51,539 nt of DNA. Source: SCN-69-37 sp044507065 (GTDB taxonomy: Bacteria; Acidobacteriota; Vicinamibacteria; Vicinamibacterales; SCN-69-37). Below the pieces are notes generated by a model, which saw only the letters and a program-made list of their open reading frames with translations, was not told the origin of the DNA and did no database searches. Position numbers and translations under genes: made by a program. Shown piece after piece: positions 8,174 through 17,093 of the stretch (positions are counted from its first letter, which is position 1; the number at the start of each line of letters is the position of its first letter). The DNA lies in NCBI GenBank assembly GCA_044507065.1, contig JBIQJY010000022.1, positions 1 through 51,539 of the forward strand. Reading direction: 5' to 3'.

Positions 8174-8186
8174 GGAGGACCCATTG
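8174..8186 (+). promoter_or_regulatory. Ribosome binding site deciding a TTG start
   Basis: GGAGG at 8174-8178 stands 5 nt before TTG at 8184. This supports TTG rather than the in-frame GTG at 8154, which lies inside the preceding gene and has no such site. Confidence 0.6.
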
Positions 8187-9287
8187 ACCACGTTGAGCTC
8201 TATCGTTCGGAAACCCGGCGCCACCCGCGCCTCCCTGGTCCTGCTGGGCCTCGGCATCATGGTGGCCGCCACGTCGCTCCAGGGGCAGACCGCGCAGGTG
8301 CCAGCCGTGGACAAGCTGGTGAAGGTCGGAGGCGGCCTCTACGAAGTCGCCGTGGGTGAGAGCACTGACTCGGTGTACGTCGCCTCGACAGCGGCGGGCA
8401 ACCGGAAGATCTTCGTCCTCGATCCGCGAACGCTCGAGGTGAAGAACAGCATCGACGTGGAGGCGCATCCCGCGTTCGGCATCGCCTTCAACAACCGGAC
8501 GCAGACCCTCTATACGAGCAACACGCGCTCGAACAACGTGACCGCCATCGACGCAAACACCGGCAAGGTCCTGTCGATCATCACATCGCCTGACGGCGGC
8601 CCCGCGCATGGCTTCCGCCTGCTGGTCGACGAGGAGTCCAACCTGGTCTACATCTCGCTGCCGGGCAGCCCGAGCCGGGTGTGGATCATCGACGGCGCCA
8701 CCAACACCCTCAAGCACGAGATCACGGATGTCGGCACGCGGTCGACCGGCCTTGCGCTCGACCGCGCGGGCAACCGCCTGTTTGTCGCCAGCATCGGCGA
8801 CCACGCGATCCTCGAGATCGATCTGGCGACGCGCCAGGTGACGCGACGGTATCCGTCCGGGGGCCAGGGCACGACGCACCTCGTGTTCGATCCGAACGGC
8901 AACCGGCTGTTCGCCGGCCACCAGCAGTCGGGTGATGTCACCGTCATCGACACCCGGACCGGCGCCGTCCTGAAAACCATTCCTTCGGGCGAGGGAACGC
9001 TCGGCATGGGCATGGACCGCAGGAACAACCTCCTTTACGTCGCCAACCGCCGGGCCGGCTCGGTGACGGTCATCAACACCACGACGTCCGAGGTCGTCAC
9101 GACCCTCGAGGCCGGGACGATGCCCAACACTGTGGCGGTGGACTCGCGGACCGGTGATGTGTATGTGTCCTTCAAGGCGCGGCCGACGGGCCGCGGCGGC
9201 CGCGGCCGCGGCGCGGCCGCACCGCCGGCGGCCCCCGCCGCCCCCGACGAGGGCGGCGACACCGTCGCGCGCATCGTGCTGCGCTGA
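8184..9287 (+). CDS. YncE-like periplasmic beta-propeller protein
   Basis: A 367-residue exported protein. After a signal peptide (about 1-36, hydrophobic core SLVLLGLGIMVAATS), the rest is built of repeated ~40-residue blades with wording such as VTVIDTRTGAVLKTIPSG, VTAIDANTGKVLSIITS and VTVINTTTSEVVTTLEAG, together with LYVAN/VYVAS strands. This is the YVTN/YncE beta-propeller pattern. E. coli YncE is Fur-repressed and its gene neighbours a TonB-receptor gene; its function is unsettled. Here it sits between the siderophore-binding protein and EntC, which points to a periplasmic part in iron-siderophore handling (inference). A Gly/Arg/Ala/Pro-rich low-complexity stretch precedes the last strand near the C-terminus. 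Confidence 0.85.
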   Translation: MTTLSSIVRKPGATRASLVLLGLGIMVAATSLQGQTAQVPAVDKLVKVGGGLYEVAVGESTDSVYVASTAAGNRKIFVLDPRTLEVKNSIDVEAHPAFGIAFNNRTQTLYTSNTRSNNVTAIDANTGKVLSIITSPDGGPAHGFRLLVDEESNLVYISLPGSPSRVWIIDGATNTLKHEITDVGTRSTGLALDRAGNRLFVASIGDHAILEIDLATRQVTRRYPSGGQGTTHLVFDPNGNRLFAGHQQSGDVTVIDTRTGAVLKTIPSGEGTLGMGMDRRNNLLYVANRRAGSVTVINTTTSEVVTTLEAGTMPNTVAVDSRTGDVYVSFKARPTGRGGRGRGAAAPPAAPAAPDEGGDTVARIVLR

Positions 9288-9329
9288 CGCGCGCACGGTG
9301 CGCGGTCCTGTTCAACGCGCGCTCGCTCC

Positions 9330-10499
9330 ATGCCCTCCGCTGCCTGCCCCTTCGTCCTTGCCTCGGCGCGTGAAGTTCACGTGGCGCAGGGACTGCGTCG
9401 AATGGTGACCGCCTCGCGGTCGGGCGACCTGCCCGACCGCGTGCGGCGCCTGCTGGCCGATGCCGACCGGGACGAGGCCGTCGCCCCGGTCGTCGTCGGC
9501 GCGCTGCCGTTCAACGCCACCAGCCAGCCCCACGTGTTCCAGCCGGACCGCTGGGTGCGCCGGCTGCCGACCTCCAACGTGCACGCCCCGTGGCCCGAGG
9601 CCCCGGGGCGTCATCCTGAGCGGTGGACCGTGCGGGCCGTGCCACCGCGCGCCGACTATCGGCGCGCGGTGGCCGCGGCCCTCGCCGCAATGGCGCAGGA
9701 CGACACGCCGCGCAAGGTCGTGCTCGCGCGGACGCTGCAGCTCGACGCCGACGCGCCCATCGATCCCGCGCTGCTCTTCTCGCGCCTGTCGATCGACAGG
9801 GCCGTCACCACGTTTGCCGTCCCCCTGCGGCCGTGCGCAGGCGGACAGGCGCGGGCGCTCATCGGCGCGACACCCGAACTGCTGGCGGCAAAACAGGGGC
9901 TCGCCGTCAGTTCTCGCCCACTCGCGGGCTCGGCGCGCCGCAGGCCGGCAGCGTCCGACGATCGCGATGCGGCCGAGACACTGGCCCGGTCCGAGAAGGA
10001 TCGCCGCGAGCATGCGACGGTCGTTGAATGGATCGCCGATCGGCTCGCTCCGTTCTGCCGCACCCTCAAGGTGCCGCACAGTCCCAGCCTCGTGTCGACC
10101 GCCTCGATGTGGCACCTCGGGTCCACGATTGAGGGCACGCTGCGCGATCCGGACACCTCGTCGCTCGAGGTGGCACTGGCGCTGCACCCGACGCCGGCTG
10201 TCTGTGGTACGCCACACGACTGGGCGGCCAGGACAATTGACGCACTCGAGCCATTCGACCGTGACTTCTACGCCGGTGCGGTAGGCTGGAATGACGCACG
10301 CGGCAATGGCGAATGGTTCGTGGCCATTCGCTGCGCGGAAATCTGCGGGGCCTCGGCCCGCCTGTTTGCCGGCGCGGGGATTGTCCGCGGCTCGAGTCCG
10401 GCGGCTGAAGCGGCCGAGACTTCCGCGAAGTTCGTCGCCCTCTTGCGCGCCCTCGGCATCGACGAGGAAGGGCGCACCTTTTCTGGAGCCGATCTGTGA
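9330..10499 (+). CDS. entC: Isochorismate synthase (EntC/DhbC type)
   Basis: A 389-residue chorismate-binding enzyme converting chorismate to isochorismate, the first step to 2,3-dihydroxybenzoate. Visible landmarks are the general-base Lys129 in RKVVLARTLQL, GATPELLAAK (179-188), SRPLAGSARR (195-204), EKDRREHATVVEWI (222-235), and the Mg-binding acids in STIEGT (Glu268) and GNGEWFVAIR (Glu328). The C-terminal GAGIVRGSSPAAE (348-360) closes the active site. The GNGEW wording is typical of isochorismate synthases rather than salicylate or anthranilate synthases. Length fits EntC. Its stop overlaps the entE start (GTGA at 10496-10499). No clear Shine-Dalgarno precedes the ATG. Confidence 0.95.
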   Translation: MPSAACPFVLASAREVHVAQGLRRMVTASRSGDLPDRVRRLLADADRDEAVAPVVVGALPFNATSQPHVFQPDRWVRRLPTSNVHAPWPEAPGRHPERWTVRAVPPRADYRRAVAAALAAMAQDDTPRKVVLARTLQLDADAPIDPALLFSRLSIDRAVTTFAVPLRPCAGGQARALIGATPELLAAKQGLAVSSRPLAGSARRRPAASDDRDAAETLARSEKDRREHATVVEWIADRLAPFCRTLKVPHSPSLVSTASMWHLGSTIEGTLRDPDTSSLEVALALHPTPAVCGTPHDWAARTIDALEPFDRDFYAGAVGWNDARGNGEWFVAIRCAEICGASARLFAGAGIVRGSSPAAEAAETSAKFVALLRALGIDEEGRTFSGADL

Positions 10500-12130
10500 G
10501 CATTCCCCGGCAGGTGTGGCCGCCTGACTTCGCGGCGCGCTACCGCCAGAACGGCTACTGGCGCGGCGAGACGCTTGGCGGCTTCCTGCGCGCGCGTGCC
10601 GCGCGCACGCCCGATCACCTGGCCGTGGTCCAGGACAATGTGCGCTGGACCTACGCCCAGCTCGACGCTCGAGCCGACCGGCTGGCGGCCGGACTGCTGG
10701 CACTCGGCTACACGCGCGGCGACCGCGTCCTCGTCCAGCTGCCGAACATTCCCGAATTCCTCAGTGTCGTGTTCGGCCTGTTCCGGGCCGGCCTGCTGCC
10801 GGTGTTCGCGCTGCCCGCCCATCGACACGCCGAGATCGAACATTTCGGCCGGGCATCGGGCGCCGTGGCCTACGTCGTCGCCGACACCCATGGCGGCTTC
10901 GACTACCGCACCCTCGCCGGCCAGATCGTCCCCCGGCTCCCCTCGCTCCGTCACGTCATCGTGGTCGGTGAGGCTGGCGGCTTCACGCCCCTCGGCGAGG
11001 TCAATGCCACCCGGCCGCAGACCTTGCCGAATCCAGCGCCCGACGACGTCGCGTTCCTGCAGTTGTCGGGTGGCAGCACCGGCTTCTCGAAGCTGATTCC
11101 ACGCACGCACGACGACTATCTCTATTCCGTGCGCGAGAGTGCCGTCATCTGCGGGCTGGATTCTCAGAGCGTCTTCATGGCCACGCTGCCGGTCGCGCAC
11201 AATTACCCGATGAGCTCGCCAGGATTTCTTGGCGCGCTGTATGCCGGCGGCACCGTCGCCCTCGCGCGCTCGCCTGCGCCGGACGTGGCGTTTCCCATCA
11301 TCGAGCGCGAACGCGTCACCATCACCGGCCTGGTCCCGCCGCTCGCCCTCGTGTGGGAGGAAGCGGCGCGGGCGACATCACACGATCTGTCGAGCCTGCG
11401 CGTGCTGCAGGTCGGTGGCGCCAAACTCACGGCCGAACTCGCCCGGCGCCTGCGATCGACCTTTACCGCGACGCTGCAGCAGGTATTCGGCATGGCCGAG
11501 GGACTCGTCAACTACACGCGACTCGACGATCCCGAAGACATCATCGTGAACACCCAGGGCCGCCCCATCAGCCCGGACGATGAGCTCCTGATCGTCGACG
11601 ACGCGGGGCGTGCGGTGCCCGACGGCACAGCGGGACATCTGCTGACGCGCGGGCCCTACACGATTCGCGCGTACTACGATGCCCCTGACGCCAACGCCGC
11701 GGCGTTCACTCCGGATGGCTTCTACCGCACCGGCGATGTCGTCAGCCGACAGGCCGGCGGATATCTCCAGGTGCTCGGCCGGGCCAACGACATGATCAAT
11801 CGCGGCGGCGAGAAAGTGTCGGCCGAGGAGATCGAGGACCACCTCATCGCGCACCCGGGCGTGCACGATGCGGCTGTCGTCGCGTTGCCCGATGAATATC
11901 TCGGCGAACGGACCTGCGCGGTCATCGTCGCGCGCGAGGCGGCGCCAAAGGCCGTGGCGCTCAAGGCCTGGCTGCGGTCGCGGGGGCTGGCCGCCTACAA
12001 GATTCCGGATCAGGTCGTCTTCCTGCCGGCATTCCCCGAGACCGCCGTCGGCAAGACGAGCCGCAAGGACATTCGCGCGGCGCTGCGGGCGCAACTGGCG
12101 GCGCCGGTATCACCCGCGGCCCGGGAATAG
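10496..12130 (+). CDS. entE: 2,3-dihydroxybenzoate-AMP ligase (EntE/DhbE)
   Basis: A 544-residue stand-alone adenylation enzyme that activates 2,3-dihydroxybenzoate with ATP and loads it onto the aryl carrier protein. The phosphate loop is SGGSTGFSKL (191-200). The aryl-acid signature HNYPMSSPG (235-243), with Asn236 in the position that holds the catechol hydroxyl in DhbE, separates this family from amino-acid-activating domains. The adenylation core continues with VFGMAEGLVNYT, GRPISPDDELLIVDD and YRTGDVV, and the C-terminal lysine is in VGKTSRKD. The GTG start at 10496 overlaps the entC stop and has GGAG 8 nt upstream. It overlaps nothing at its end; the isochorismatase follows 7 nt later. 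Confidence 0.96.
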   Translation: MSIPRQVWPPDFAARYRQNGYWRGETLGGFLRARAARTPDHLAVVQDNVRWTYAQLDARADRLAAGLLALGYTRGDRVLVQLPNIPEFLSVVFGLFRAGLLPVFALPAHRHAEIEHFGRASGAVAYVVADTHGGFDYRTLAGQIVPRLPSLRHVIVVGEAGGFTPLGEVNATRPQTLPNPAPDDVAFLQLSGGSTGFSKLIPRTHDDYLYSVRESAVICGLDSQSVFMATLPVAHNYPMSSPGFLGALYAGGTVALARSPAPDVAFPIIERERVTITGLVPPLALVWEEAARATSHDLSSLRVLQVGGAKLTAELARRLRSTFTATLQQVFGMAEGLVNYTRLDDPEDIIVNTQGRPISPDDELLIVDDAGRAVPDGTAGHLLTRGPYTIRAYYDAPDANAAAFTPDGFYRTGDVVSRQAGGYLQVLGRANDMINRGGEKVSAEEIEDHLIAHPGVHDAAVVALPDEYLGERTCAVIVAREAAPKAVALKAWLRSRGLAAYKIPDQVVFLPAFPETAVGKTSRKDIRAALRAQLAAPVSPAARE

Positions 12131-12137
12131 GACCCGA

Positions 12138-12815
12138 ATGGCACTCCCGACCATCACGCCGTATCCGCTCCCGACGACCGCCGAACTGCCGTCCCCCCGC
12201 GTGACATGGACCATCGAGCCGGCTCGAGCCGCGCTGCTGGTCCACGACATGCAGCGCTACTTCGTCGCCGCATTCCAGGCGGACAGCGAACCGATGGCCA
12301 CGGCAACGGCCAACATCGCGCGGTTGCGGCAGGCGTGCCATGCCGCCGGCGTGCCCGTCTTCTTCACTGCGCAGCCGGTGCGGCAGGATCCGCGCGAACG
12401 CGGCCTCCAGGCCGACTTCTGGGGGCCCGGCATGCAGCTCGATCCCGAACACCGCGCCATCGTGGATCCGCTGGCCCCGATGTCGCAGGACGTCGTACTG
12501 ACGAAGTGGCGCTACAGCGCATTTCAGCGGTCGGATTTCGCGGAACGCCTGGCGGCCGCCGGGCGCGATCAGCTGATCGTCACGGGCGTCTTCGCGCACA
12601 TCGGCTGCCTGGCCACGACCTACGAGGCATTCGTGCGCGACATCCGCCCGTTTGTCGTGGCCGACGCGCTGGCGGACTTTTCGCGCGAGAAGCACGACAT
12701 GGCCCTGGCCATTGCCGCCAGCTGCTGCGCACGCGTGACCACGACGGGCGCCGTGCTCAAGGCACTGGCGATCAATCGCCCCATGGACACACCCGATGAC
12801 ACGCCACGAAAATGA
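12138..12815 (+). CDS. entB: Isochorismatase (EntB isochorismatase domain only)
   Basis: A 225-residue enzyme that hydrolyses isochorismate to 2,3-dihydro-2,3-dihydroxybenzoate and pyruvate. Residues match EntB almost position for position: Asp37 in LLVHDMQRYFV, Lys123 in LTKWRYSAF and Gly156 in GVFAHIGCLATTYEAF. It keeps the EntB-type N-terminal extension (ITPYPLPTTAELP) that other isochorismatase-fold hydrolases lack. It ends where EntB would continue into its aryl carrier domain; that domain is encoded separately by the next gene, whose start overlaps this one by 20 nt. The enzyme should still interact with the free carrier protein. Confidence 0.95.
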   Translation: MALPTITPYPLPTTAELPSPRVTWTIEPARAALLVHDMQRYFVAAFQADSEPMATATANIARLRQACHAAGVPVFFTAQPVRQDPRERGLQADFWGPGMQLDPEHRAIVDPLAPMSQDVVLTKWRYSAFQRSDFAERLAAAGRDQLIVTGVFAHIGCLATTYEAFVRDIRPFVVADALADFSREKHDMALAIAASCCARVTTTGAVLKALAINRPMDTPDDTPRK

Positions 12816-13056
12816 CTCGCCGGCCGCGTTGACACTGGCGCAGGTGCGCGCCGATATCGCCCGCATCCTGCAGACCGACGAGGGCGACCTCGACAACGCG
12901 GACAATCTCATCGACCACGGGCTGGATTCGATCCGCCTCATGTCGCTCACGCAGCGATGGCAGGCCGCCGGCGCCCCAATCACGTTCGACCAGCTCGCCG
13001 AGTATCCGGAGATCGACCACTGGTGGCGCCTCATGTCGGCCGGTCGCCAGGACTGA
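12796..13056 (+). CDS. Stand-alone aryl carrier protein
   Basis: An 86-residue carrier protein of the phosphopantetheine-binding fold. The modified serine is Ser45 in LIDHGLDSIRLMSL, with the GLDSIRLM wording of EntB/DhbB aryl carrier domains rather than the GGHSL wording of peptidyl carriers. It should hold 2,3-dihydroxybenzoate loaded by EntE and present it to the condensation domain of the synthetase encoded 1 nt downstream. Its ATG at 12796 lies 20 nt inside the isochorismatase gene in another frame, so the two EntB activities are made as separate, translationally coupled proteins. A phosphopantetheinyl transferase must come from elsewhere in the genome. Confidence 0.93.
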   Translation: MTRHENDSPAALTLAQVRADIARILQTDEGDLDNADNLIDHGLDSIRLMSLTQRWQAAGAPITFDQLAEYPEIDHWWRLMSAGRQD

Positions 13057-13057
13057 C

Positions 13058-16000
13058 ATGGAAGCACGGCTGGGCTCCCGAAAGGAGCCGGTGGAACGCG
13101 GGGCGACTTCGCCGCTCACGCAGGCCGAACTCGGCCTCTGGTACGCGCAGCACGTCGATCCGGGAAATCCTGTCTTCAACACCGGCCAGTACCTGGACAT
13201 TCGCGGCCCGCTCGACGCCGAGGCCTTCCGCCTGGCCGTCGACACGGTGATGCGCGAGGCCGATGCACTGGCCACACGGGTCGTGGCAACGGGTGCCGTG
13301 CCCGCGCGCGTGATTGACGAGCGGCTGCGGCCGCTCCTGCAGCGGGTCGACCTGCGGTCCTCGACCAGCGCCGAGGCGGATGCACACGCCTGGATGACGC
13401 GGGACATGGCGACGCCGATCGATCCGTCGCGCGACGCACTGGCCGTCCAGGTGCTGTTCACGCTCTCGCCGGATCGACACCTCTGGTACCAGCGCATCCA
13501 TCACCTGGCGATCGACGGCTACGGGACGGCACTCCTCGTCGGACGGGTGTGCGACCTCTATCGGGCCTCCGTCACGGGCGAGGCCGCGCGCACGGTTCCG
13601 TTTGCCGCACTCGAGACCGTGGTGGCGGCCGAGGCCGGGTATCTGGCATCGGATCGTCATGCAACAGACAGGCAGTTCTGGCTCGACCAGTTTGCCGATC
13701 GCCCGGAACCCGCGAGCCTGAGCGCCGGTACAGCCATGACCGTGCGGCACTACCTGACGCGCGGCGTGGATCTGCCGGCTTCTGCTGGCGAGGCGCTTGC
13801 CGCCCTTGCCGCGAAAACCGACGTGGCGTGGCCGGACGTGCTCGTCGCCCTGTCGGCCGCCTATCTCCACCGGCACACCGGCGGCGACGAGGCGATCGTT
13901 GGCGTCCCGTCGATGGAACGCCTCGGCCGGGCGGCCGCGCGCGTGCCCGCCATGGTGATGAACATCCTGCCCGCACGCATCGCCATCGACGAAGACGCGA
14001 GCATGGGCGAGTGGCTGACGCGCACGGCGCGTCACCTGCAGCGCCTGCGGCGGCACGGCCGGTATCGCGGTGAGCAACTGCGGCGCGACCTCGGGTTGCT
14101 GGGCGGGCAACGACGCCTGCACGGGCCGCTCATCAACGTCCTGCCGTTCGACGCGCCAGTCGACCTGCCAGGGCTGCAGGCGTCGCTCCACGTCCTTGCG
14201 ACGGGCCCGGTCGACGACCTGACGATTACCTGGCGCGCCGACGGCGCCGGGCGCGGACTGCGCCTGGAGCTCGACGGAAATCCGCTGCTCTACACCGAGG
14301 CGGATCTCGAGGCGCACGCGGCACGGCTCTCGGCGTTTCTGGCCAACGCGCTCGGCGCGTCGACACCCGGCGAGGTGCCGACGCTGCCGCCCGACGAGGC
14401 TGCCCGCTGGATCCACGAGGTCAACGCCACGGCGCATCCGGTGGCCGACGTGACGCTGACCCAGCTCATCGAGGCGCGGATGCGCGAGACGCCCGATGCG
14501 CCAGCGCTGCGCTTCGAAGGCCGCACCTGGTCGTACCGCGAGCTCGACATCAGGACGCTGCGGCTCGCCCGCGAACTGACGGCGCGCGGCGCAGGACCTG
14601 GACACATCGTCGGTGTGATGGCACCGCGGTCGTTCGAACTGGTGCTGGCGCTTGTCGGCGTCCTGCGTGCCGGCGCCGCCTACCTGCCGGTCGACCCCGA
14701 CTATCCGGCAGATCGTGTGTCGACGGTCATCACCTCGGCGCGGCCCACACTGGTACTGACGCTCGGCGACGCCGGACGCCACGTCCCGCACGGCGTCGTC
14801 ACGCTGGCGCTCGAATCGATGGACGGCCACGCGAACGACGCGCTGCCGGCACCGATCGCTCCCGGCCCCGGTGATGCGGCGTACGTGATCTACACGTCGG
14901 GCTCGACGGGCACGCCCAAAGGCGCAGTGATCGAGCACCGCGCGATCGTCAACCGTCTCGAGTGGATGCGGACGTTCTACGGCTTCGCGCCCGACGATCG
15001 CCTGCTGCAGAAGACGCCGGCAACCTTCGACGTCTCGGTGTGGGAGTTCTTCCTGGCCTTCACGACCGGAGCGTCGCTGGTGATCGCGCCGCCCGACGCG
15101 CACAAGGATCCCGCGTGGCTGGCCGCGATCGTGCGCGAGGAGGCCATCACGACACTGCATTTCGTGCCGTCGATGCTGGCCGTCTTTCTCGCCGAACCGG
15201 CCGCCGCCGGGCTCTCGCTGCGCCGCGTGTTCTGCAGCGGCGAGGAACTGCCAGCCACCCTTCGCGATCACTTCCACGAGGTGATCGACGCCGAACTGCA
15301 CAACCTGTACGGGCCCACCGAAGCCGCCGTCGACGTGACCTGGTGGAATGCGAGCCGCGGTGACCGCTCCGTCCCCGTCCCGATCGGCTTTCCCGTCTGG
15401 AACACGCAGATGTACGTGCTCGACTCGAGGCTTCGTGCGGTTCCGGATGGCGTCACCGGCGATCTGTACATCGCGGGGGTACAGCTCGCGCGCGAATACC
15501 TGAACCAGCCCGAACTGACCGCCGAGCGATTCGTGCCGAACCCGTTCGGCCCGCCCGGCTCACGCATGTATCAGACCGGCGACCTCGCCCGGTGGCGGCC
15601 GGATGGCGCCATCACGTTCCTCGGGCGATCGGATTTCCAGGTGAAGATCCGCGGGTTCCGTATCGAACTTGGCGAGATCGAAGCGGTGATTGCCGCGACG
15701 GGAGCCGTGACGCAGGTGGCCGTCGTCGCGCGTGAAGACCGCCCCGGAGACAAGTACCTCGCCGCCTACATCGTCGCGCGGGAAGCAGGCGTCGACGTGG
15801 ACGTGCTTCGTGCCCGTGTGGCGGACCGGCTGCCCGACTACATGGTGCCGTCGGCCTTCGTGGTGCTCGACGCGCTGCCGCTCTCGGCCAACGGCAAGCT
15901 GCAGCGCAACGCCCTGCCCGTGCCCGATCGGGCGGCCACCGCCACGCCCGCGCGCGCACCGCGGACCGCCACCGAAGCGGCGCTGCTCGACCTCTTCTCG

Positions 16001-17047
16001 GACGTTCTCGACCTGCCGCCCGCGCCGGACGGCGCCGCGAGGTTCGGCATCGACGACGACTTCTTCGTGCTCGGCGGCCATTCGCTGCTCGGCGCACAGC
16101 TGATGACGCGGATCAGGGAACGGTGGAACGTCGACGGCGGACTGGGCGTGATCTTCGCGCACCCGACGGTCGCGCGGCTCGCCGAACGGCTCGACCGCGC
16201 CGATGACGCGTCGCCAGCCGGCGCGATGGCCGACGTCGGACTCGGGCCGACCATTCACCTCGTGCGCGTACCGGACTCCACGCGCGCGCCGGTCTTCTGC
16301 ATCCACCCGGCCGGCGGCCTGTCGTGGTGCTACGGCCGGCTCGCACGCGCGCTCGAGCCGGCCCGGGACGTCCATGGCCTGCAGGCGATCGGCCTCGATG
16401 TCGCGGCAACGCTGCCCGATTCGATCGACGCCATGGCAGCCGACTACGTCGATCGCATGCGCGCCATTCAGCCGACCGGGCCCTACTCCATGCTGGGCTG
16501 GTCGGTCGGCGGCATCATCGCGCACGCCATGGGCGTGCGCCTGCGCAGGATCGGCGAACGTGTGGACATGCTGGCCATGCTCGATGCCTACCCGTGCGAT
16601 CGCTGGCGCGACCAGCCTCCGCCCGATGAAGAGACGGCGCTGCGGGCGCTGCTGCTCATCGCCGGCCACGATCCGGACGCTCTCTCTGACAGATCGCCCG
16701 GCGCACGCGAGCCGTTGACGCGGGACTCGGTGATGCGCTTCCTTCGCGAGGCGGGCCATCCCCTGGGCACGCTGACCGATGAGGCGTTGTCGGGTATCGT
16801 GCGCGTGGTGCATCACAACAGTGCGCTCGTCCGTCGGCACCAGCACGCGGTCTACGACGGCGATGTGTTGTACTTCAGGGCGGCACTCGACCACGCCGGG
16901 ACGACCCTGTCGCCTGACGAGTGGCAGCCCTACGTCGCCGGGCGCCTGGATGTACACGACATCCCGGCGCTCCACGCGCACCTGACGGGCGCGGCGGCAT
17001 CGGCAGCCATCGCGGCGGTCGTCAATACGAGGCTGCAGCGCGCATGA
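13058..17047 (+). CDS. entF: EntF-type nonribosomal peptide synthetase (C-A-PCP-TE), serine-activating
   Basis: A 1329-residue single-module synthetase. The condensation domain (about 15-430) has HHLAIDG at 148-154. The adenylation domain (about 465-950) has YTSGSTGTPKG at 612-622, YQTGDLARW and the C-terminal Lys947. The peptidyl carrier domain (about 970-1045) has Ser1009 in GGHSLLG. The thioesterase (about 1075-1329) has Ser1149 in GWSVGG, Asp1176 in AMLDAYP and a His in PALHAHL. The specificity residues (Asp658, Val659, Trp662, His701, Phe725, Ser727, Leu750, Val758, Asp759, Lys947) spell DVWHFSLVDK, the serine code of EntF. It should condense dihydroxybenzoate with serine and let the thioesterase trimerise and cyclise. 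Length and architecture match EntF, not the two-module DhbF. Confidence 0.95.
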   Translation: MEARLGSRKEPVERGATSPLTQAELGLWYAQHVDPGNPVFNTGQYLDIRGPLDAEAFRLAVDTVMREADALATRVVATGAVPARVIDERLRPLLQRVDLRSSTSAEADAHAWMTRDMATPIDPSRDALAVQVLFTLSPDRHLWYQRIHHLAIDGYGTALLVGRVCDLYRASVTGEAARTVPFAALETVVAAEAGYLASDRHATDRQFWLDQFADRPEPASLSAGTAMTVRHYLTRGVDLPASAGEALAALAAKTDVAWPDVLVALSAAYLHRHTGGDEAIVGVPSMERLGRAAARVPAMVMNILPARIAIDEDASMGEWLTRTARHLQRLRRHGRYRGEQLRRDLGLLGGQRRLHGPLINVLPFDAPVDLPGLQASLHVLATGPVDDLTITWRADGAGRGLRLELDGNPLLYTEADLEAHAARLSAFLANALGASTPGEVPTLPPDEAARWIHEVNATAHPVADVTLTQLIEARMRETPDAPALRFEGRTWSYRELDIRTLRLARELTARGAGPGHIVGVMAPRSFELVLALVGVLRAGAAYLPVDPDYPADRVSTVITSARPTLVLTLGDAGRHVPHGVVTLALESMDGHANDALPAPIAPGPGDAAYVIYTSGSTGTPKGAVIEHRAIVNRLEWMRTFYGFAPDDRLLQKTPATFDVSVWEFFLAFTTGASLVIAPPDAHKDPAWLAAIVREEAITTLHFVPSMLAVFLAEPAAAGLSLRRVFCSGEELPATLRDHFHEVIDAELHNLYGPTEAAVDVTWWNASRGDRSVPVPIGFPVWNTQMYVLDSRLRAVPDGVTGDLYIAGVQLAREYLNQPELTAERFVPNPFGPPGSRMYQTGDLARWRPDGAITFLGRSDFQVKIRGFRIELGEIEAVIAATGAVTQVAVVAREDRPGDKYLAAYIVAREAGVDVDVLRARVADRLPDYMVPSAFVVLDALPLSANGKLQRNALPVPDRAATATPARAPRTATEAALLDLFSDVLDLPPAPDGAARFGIDDDFFVLGGHSLLGAQLMTRIRERWNVDGGLGVIFAHPTVARLAERLDRADDASPAGAMADVGLGPTIHLVRVPDSTRAPVFCIHPAGGLSWCYGRLARALEPARDVHGLQAIGLDVAATLPDSIDAMAADYVDRMRAIQPTGPYSMLGWSVGGIIAHAMGVRLRRIGERVDMLAMLDAYPCDRWRDQPPPDEETALRALLLIAGHDPDALSDRSPGAREPLTRDSVMRFLREAGHPLGTLTDEALSGIVRVVHHNSALVRRHQHAVYDGDVLYFRAALDHAGTTLSPDEWQPYVAGRLDVHDIPALHAHLTGAAASAAIAAVVNTRLQRA

Positions 17048-17093
17048 CTGCCGGGCGGACACCGGCTCCGCGCCGGCACCACGAGGCAACCTG

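Noticed and set aside
13031..15301. 756-residue open frame antisense to the EntF-type gene
   Set aside because: It is His/Arg/Gln/Gly-rich with no domain, an artefact of high third-position GC opposite a clearly coding strand.
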